From Gymnorhina tibicen (Eukaryota > Chordata > Aves > Passeriformes > Artamidae): DNA of 64,000 bases. A program made the translations under genes and the position numbers. The notes under the pieces were generated by a model. It was not told where the DNA came from and ran no database searches. It saw only the letters and a program-made list of their open reading frames with translations. The stretch lies in assembly GCA_013399875.1 (NCBI GenBank), contig VXAZ01003270.1, positions 1,415,558 to 1,479,557 of the forward strand, given 5' to 3'. The first letter of the stretch is position 1, and each line of letters opens with the position of its first letter. Shown piece by piece: positions 59,801 to 64,000 of the stretch.

Positions 59801-61280
59801 ACAGCATTTTCTTTTTGGGATCAGATTGTGGAGACGCAGGTCTCAGAGGAGCCAAGTGCCTTTGCTCTCCTTCACCCTCCTCAGTCTCACTGGGGCCCTG
59901 TGTAAAATGCAGAGTTGGCTTAGAAACCTCCTTTTGGAGACTTGTGAACACCAACGACATACGGCCATTGGGCTGATTGCTGGTTGAAAACTTTCCAACT
60001 TTTTTTTGTTGTTTTCCTTGGGGGGTTTTTTGGTTTGGGTTTTTTTACCCTGAAAATGCTGACCTGACACAAAGAAAACATACTTTGAGAATGGGATGAT
60101 TTTGACAATACTTTGACAGAAACCAGGCAATTTTCCAGTACAGTCTCACTTGCCAGGTGGGTTTCCAAACTCTCCCTGTTTCTTGTCAGCTCACGCACAG
60201 CACCCCTGGCAGGCTGCCCCGCTGAATCCCAGGCACAAGGATCATGGGTACACCAAGTTCCCGGAGCTTCCCTCTGCTGCATGGAAAGACCCTGGCAAAG
60301 GTGACTGATCTCAGGGCTGCCATGCTAAGAAAGCCATTCTTCCTGAGCCTTCTGTCTGAGAGTCTTGGGAATACTGGTAAATGGCTGACACACGAAATAC
60401 TGTCTAAATTTTTCTCAAATGGCTTTTGGAATTTCACCATTGCAAATGTTTATTTATTTTGGAATAAACTTTTTTTTGGTCTCATCTATGGAGCTGAACA
60501 TGGAATAAAATGTAGATCCATCTGTTCAAATCACTGGTTACCCCTGACTCTATAAACAGCGAGGTGTTGCCTGCAAATGCTGCTGGGAGTAGACACAACC
60601 TCTCCTCAGCAGGTTCATTCTTTCTCCCTGGGAGATCTCCACAATTCGCCCCATTCCCCACACATCCTCCCAAAGGGCTCTTGACTGTGGGGCATCACAA
60701 GATGTTAATCCTGAAAACCTCCCTTGTTCCCTGTGGCCAAAAGGAAAGGCTGTTCAGCAAGATGCAGCATTCTTTTCTTTTTATCAGGTCTACAGTGGCC
60801 AAAATCAAGGTGCTGGATCCTCTGGTCTGGAGAACACAGGTCAGCCTCTACGTGGGACCCACTGGTGCAGTGCCAAGGATAACCCAAAGGGAACCCAGTG
60901 GAGGCAAGATCAGGGTGATTATGCAACATGGAGACATGGTGAAAGCCATACCAGCTCTTTCTACTACTGTATTACACATTCTCATAATTCAGAGAAAACA
61001 TGAAATTCAGAACTGATTTTAGACTCCCTGATTTTTCTTTAGTGGTTTGAATACAGCAGTGACACAGCCAGGTTTGCAGTTAGAGTCTGCCCAGCAGGCT
61101 GTGAAAAGGGGCAGCCCATCTTTTCCATTCTTTTCTCACCTGCGATCAGGTGACTGCAATGCCCCAGAGTGTTTGATGGATGCTGCAGTCAGAGCCCTGC
61201 AAGAGCTTGACTCTGCTGCACAGCAGCTTCTCTATGACCAAGTGTGTGAAACACACTGGTTCCCAAGAGGAATTTAGGGA
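56816..61280. other. Unique non-coding DNA, no gene recognised
   Basis: No gene is recognised. A pyrimidine-rich run lies at 57374-57408 and a T/G-rich run at 59999-60047. The 100-codon frame at 56880-57182 is AT-driven and has no recognisable domain. Confidence 0.6.
57374..57408. repeat. Pyrimidine-rich low-complexity tract
   Basis: Nearly uninterrupted C/T run (ccccctccctcccc-type words). It is simple sequence with no gene beside it. Confidence 0.8.
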
Positions 61281-61370
61281 GAAAAAAAAATCCAATAAAA
61301 CAAAACCAAAACCAAACAAAAAACACCTCAAAAAACAAACAAACAAACAAAAAACCCCACAATAAAAAAT
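61281..61370. repeat. A-rich (CAAA)n low-complexity tract
   Basis: A-rich sequence with repeated CAAA/ACAAAC units. It yields the Lys/Asn/Gln-rich plus-strand frame and Phe/Cys/Leu-rich minus-strand frame seen here. No SINE or retroposed gene body is recognised upstream of it. Confidence 0.85.
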
Positions 61371-61704
61371 CTTAAGCTGGTCTGACATTTTTGTATTGAG
61401 GGAGGAGGAGTGGATCTTGGGGATTTCATACACTGCAGTGCCAAGCACAGCCAGGGAGCAGCCAGGAGCCCCTCACTGGTACAGGGCTGGGCTGGCAGCT
61501 GATTGAAATCACTTTGTTCGCTCTTTAAAGAAAAACTTGAAAGGCTCCGCCGTGGGGGAAGAAAAACACAAAAGCGGTGGTATGAGGAGCTGGCTGAAGG
61601 GACAGAGACAGACTGCAAGCTGGGGTTTAGCAGGTGAAGCCTATTAAATGGACAGATCAATCCATAGCCCTTTTAGTGGCAGGGTAAGATCAATCTTTTT
61701 CTCT
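61371..61704. other. Non-coding DNA upstream of a CR1 copy
   Basis: No gene is recognised. The CR1 element may extend into the last part of this stretch. Confidence 0.5.
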
Positions 61705-62102
61705 GCAAGGGCAATGAAGCTGTTGAAGTTTATAGAGCACAACTTTGATGAGGAGTGGCTGAGGGAACTGGGGTTGTTTAACCTGGAGAAAAGAAGGCCG
61801 AGGGGAGACCTTATTGATCTACGAAAAGAGGTTTTAGTGAGGTAGGGGTCAGCCTCTTTTCTCAAGGAACAAGCAATAGGACAAGAGGAAATAGCCTCAA
61901 GATGCACCAGGACAGGTTTAGTTTGGATATTAGGAAGAATTTCTTGACCAAAAAGCTTGTCAAGCACTGGATCAGGCTACCCAGAGAAGTGGTGGACTCA
62001 CCATCCCTGGAGGTATTTAAATTATATGTAGATGTGGCACTGAGGACATGTGTAGTAGTGGACTTGGCAGTGCAAACAATTCTATGTTTCTATGATTCTG
62101 TG
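61705..62102 (+). mobile_element. CR1 LINE 3' end with readable ORF2 C-terminus
   Basis: Two plus-strand frames separated by a frameshift read CR1 ORF2 C-terminal sequence. The first (to 61845) has [13 protein letters not shown]. The second (from 61902) has Leu-Asp-Ile-Arg-Lys-Asn-Phe-Leu, then Arg-Leu-Pro-Arg-Glu-Val-Val-Asp-Ser-Pro-Ser-Leu-Glu-Val-Phe. The copy ends in 'attctatgtttctatgattc', the CR1 octamer tail. It is 5'-truncated and dead. The minus-strand frame 61644-61967 is its antisense. Confidence 0.97.
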
Positions 62103-64000
62103 GCTTACTCCTACCCCAGCTCCCTTGTATTCATTTCCTATAACCAGGTAAATCCAGAGGAGCTGGACTGTGGGAGGCTGGATTTGGCCCAGAAAACTTG
62201 CACTGGAGCAGTATCCTGCAGGGCTGTGCTGGCTGTGGCAGGGGTCCCCAGTCCATCCCAGTCCATGTGCCAGCCCCTAGCACAGAGCCTGGGCTGTGCA
62301 ATGTCCACATTACTTGGGGCAGGGAGGAGGAAAGTTAGTGTCAGCCATGCTGGTGTAACTTGTTAAAAAGTTGTGCTGTTAGACAACAGGGTTAGGTACA
62401 ACATCTGGTTTTGATCAAAATCAAGGGAAAGAGAGGCATCCTTATGATTTATACCTGCATTTGAGGAGGCCACGCTCCTGTTTCCAACAGTGAGAATGCT
62501 GGAAGCTTCACAAGAAGAGTGAAGAACTTCTTTCAGTAAGCTGATGTGGTCTCTCCTAATTGGAGATTAGCTCCAACCCTGCCATGTTGCTTCAGAAATG
62601 TTCCTAATGGCATTTTGTAAGGATCCTTGTCCATGGGCAAGAAGAAAGCCCATAAGCCTCAAGAGACTGGCTTTCAACAGTGGCTCATTCTCTGCCTACT
62701 TAACTCGGAAAGCTCCCGGGCACAGGCCAGCGTGCCCGCCTGCTTGCACAGCCCCCACAGAAACGTGCAGTGCTCTAGACATGATTTTTATTCAGAGTCA
62801 TGAAAATAGCCCATCCAGTCAGACAGGCACAGCTTTGTATTGTTAGGAGCTGGTTCCACTGGGGAATTTTTGAATTCAGATTGCCCAACTCTAGCTCGGC
62901 AGGGCTGGGTGCCAAGGTATTTGGGCACAAAATGGTCAAGTGAGGTTTCATTCTTTTTTTGTAGACAGACAATATTTTTATGCCCCGTCATGGCTGGGCA
63001 ATCAAAACAGCAATTAGGTTGCATCAGCAGATGTGCTTGCTTTTAGTGACTGTCGGTCTCAGCAGTGCACAAGCTATGTTCTGTTTGGTACAAAGATCTT
63101 TTCATTTCCAAATAAAACTTGGACCTTTACAGTGCTTTGTCAACCATCTGAAAAGCTGAGCAGGGGTGGCATTTGCTTTTAGCACTCTCAGCCTAGAAAA
63201 GTGCAGATGTTTATCTTTAGCACTCCTAAGGTGAGCAGAAAATGGAGACACTGAACCTGCTCGGCAAAGGCAGAGCACAGTGTGTGCCCTTGCTCACAGT
63301 CCTGGATAGGAACAATAGAGCAGATTCTGTTTTCACATCAGCAGAAAACCAGCCCAGCTTCCCAGGTCTGGCCAGCACAGCTCCGTTTCATTACTCTCTC
63401 CCCTGGTGTGGTCTGGCCCAAATTTAAGCAGCTGTTCTAAGAGTCACCTAACATCCCTCTGTGACTGGGGACAGTGGTGGTGCTGCAGGATGAGTAACCT
63501 GCCATGAGCCCTCCAAATCCACAGAGAGAGAGGTGACTCACATGGTCCTGAGCACCTTAAACAGAAAGGGGTAAACCAGCTGCTGAGGACTTCTGTTTCT
63601 GCAGGTAACCAGAGGAGACGGGCCACCAAAACCCGTCACTTGGCTTATAGATTACCAAAATTAGATGCCATGAATCCTATCTTCTACTTGTACAGAGCAT
63701 CTGCATCCATAATTTCCCAATCATGTTGCATTCCCAAATCCACCAAGCAGCAATGAAACTTGCTGGTACCTGTCATTTTGGAAAGCTAGGTCTCAGCTGT
63801 GCCTCAAGCTTCACAAGAGTTTTGCAGGTTGGAGCAACTAGGGGATTAAGTACAATAATACACATAAAATTCACTCAAATTAGCTGAGATGCAGCAATGA
63901 AGAAGTCTAGGAGAGAGATTTGTCTCCTGCTGGCTCAGGTCATCGTGGGTGCAGCCACAGGCCCACCCTGGCACCAAGGGAGGGCAGGAACATCCACCAA
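62103..64000. other. Unique non-coding DNA, no gene recognised
   Basis: The frame from the CR1 copy runs on to 62366 by chance. 62770-63040 is a unique block with possible regulatory words, listed among the findings. No gene or repeat is recognised to the end of the window. Confidence 0.6.

Noticed and set aside
61644..61967. Minus-strand 107-codon frame
   Set aside because: Antisense of the CR1 copy at 61705-62102.
1..64000. CRISPR arrays, operons, ribosome binding sites, tRNA or rRNA genes
   Set aside because: The sequence is vertebrate nuclear DNA. No regularly spaced repeats, tRNA B-box context or rRNA words were seen.

Overview
The window looks like bird nuclear DNA. The main evidence is a set of CR1 LINE 3' ends that finish in the avian octamer tail (ATTCTATG-like), including one with the wording typical of young avian CR1 subfamilies at 20794-20930. 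Other support is the low density of interspersed repeats, AT-leaning composition with depleted CpG, and no long ORFs. The species cannot be named from the sequence. One ambiguous base (n at 36036) shows this is assembled genome sequence.

I found no protein-coding gene, exon, rRNA or tRNA that I can support. All long open frames are isolated, have no family signature that I recognise, and mostly overlap frames on the other strand. The exceptions are frames over CR1 copies, which are decayed LINE ORF2. The window is best read as intergenic DNA or the inside of a large intron.

Layout: 1-11600 is unique DNA with a CR1 tail (2902-3054), a 25-bp tandem duplication (5654-5703), a CCTTG microsatellite (5979-6025), a possible regulatory block (7080-7290), a CpG-richer patch (7440-7800) and an inverted CR1 tail (9927-10030). 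11640-13070 is an old, decayed CR1/L3-type LINE, followed by a strong short hairpin (13189-13226), a younger CR1 end (13970-14186) and a 303-bp block bounded by identical 11-bp repeats (14587-14911). 14912-35296 is mostly unique, with two CR1 fragments, a TAT/GTA microsatellite and an AT-rich block carrying repeated GCAAAAC motifs (30640-31150). 35297-43900 holds two MIR-like SINE fragments and a second ancient CR1. 43900-64000 holds CR1 fragments at 46839-47220, 51535-51722 (reverse strand, readable reverse transcriptase), 53427-53555 (ancient) and 61705-62102, plus a third MIR-like fragment and a palindromic block near 56770.

The genes do not work together in any sense visible here, because none is present. 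The content of interest is the layered record of retroposons of very different ages and a few unique AT-rich blocks that could be conserved regulatory elements. No novel multi-gene system is supported.
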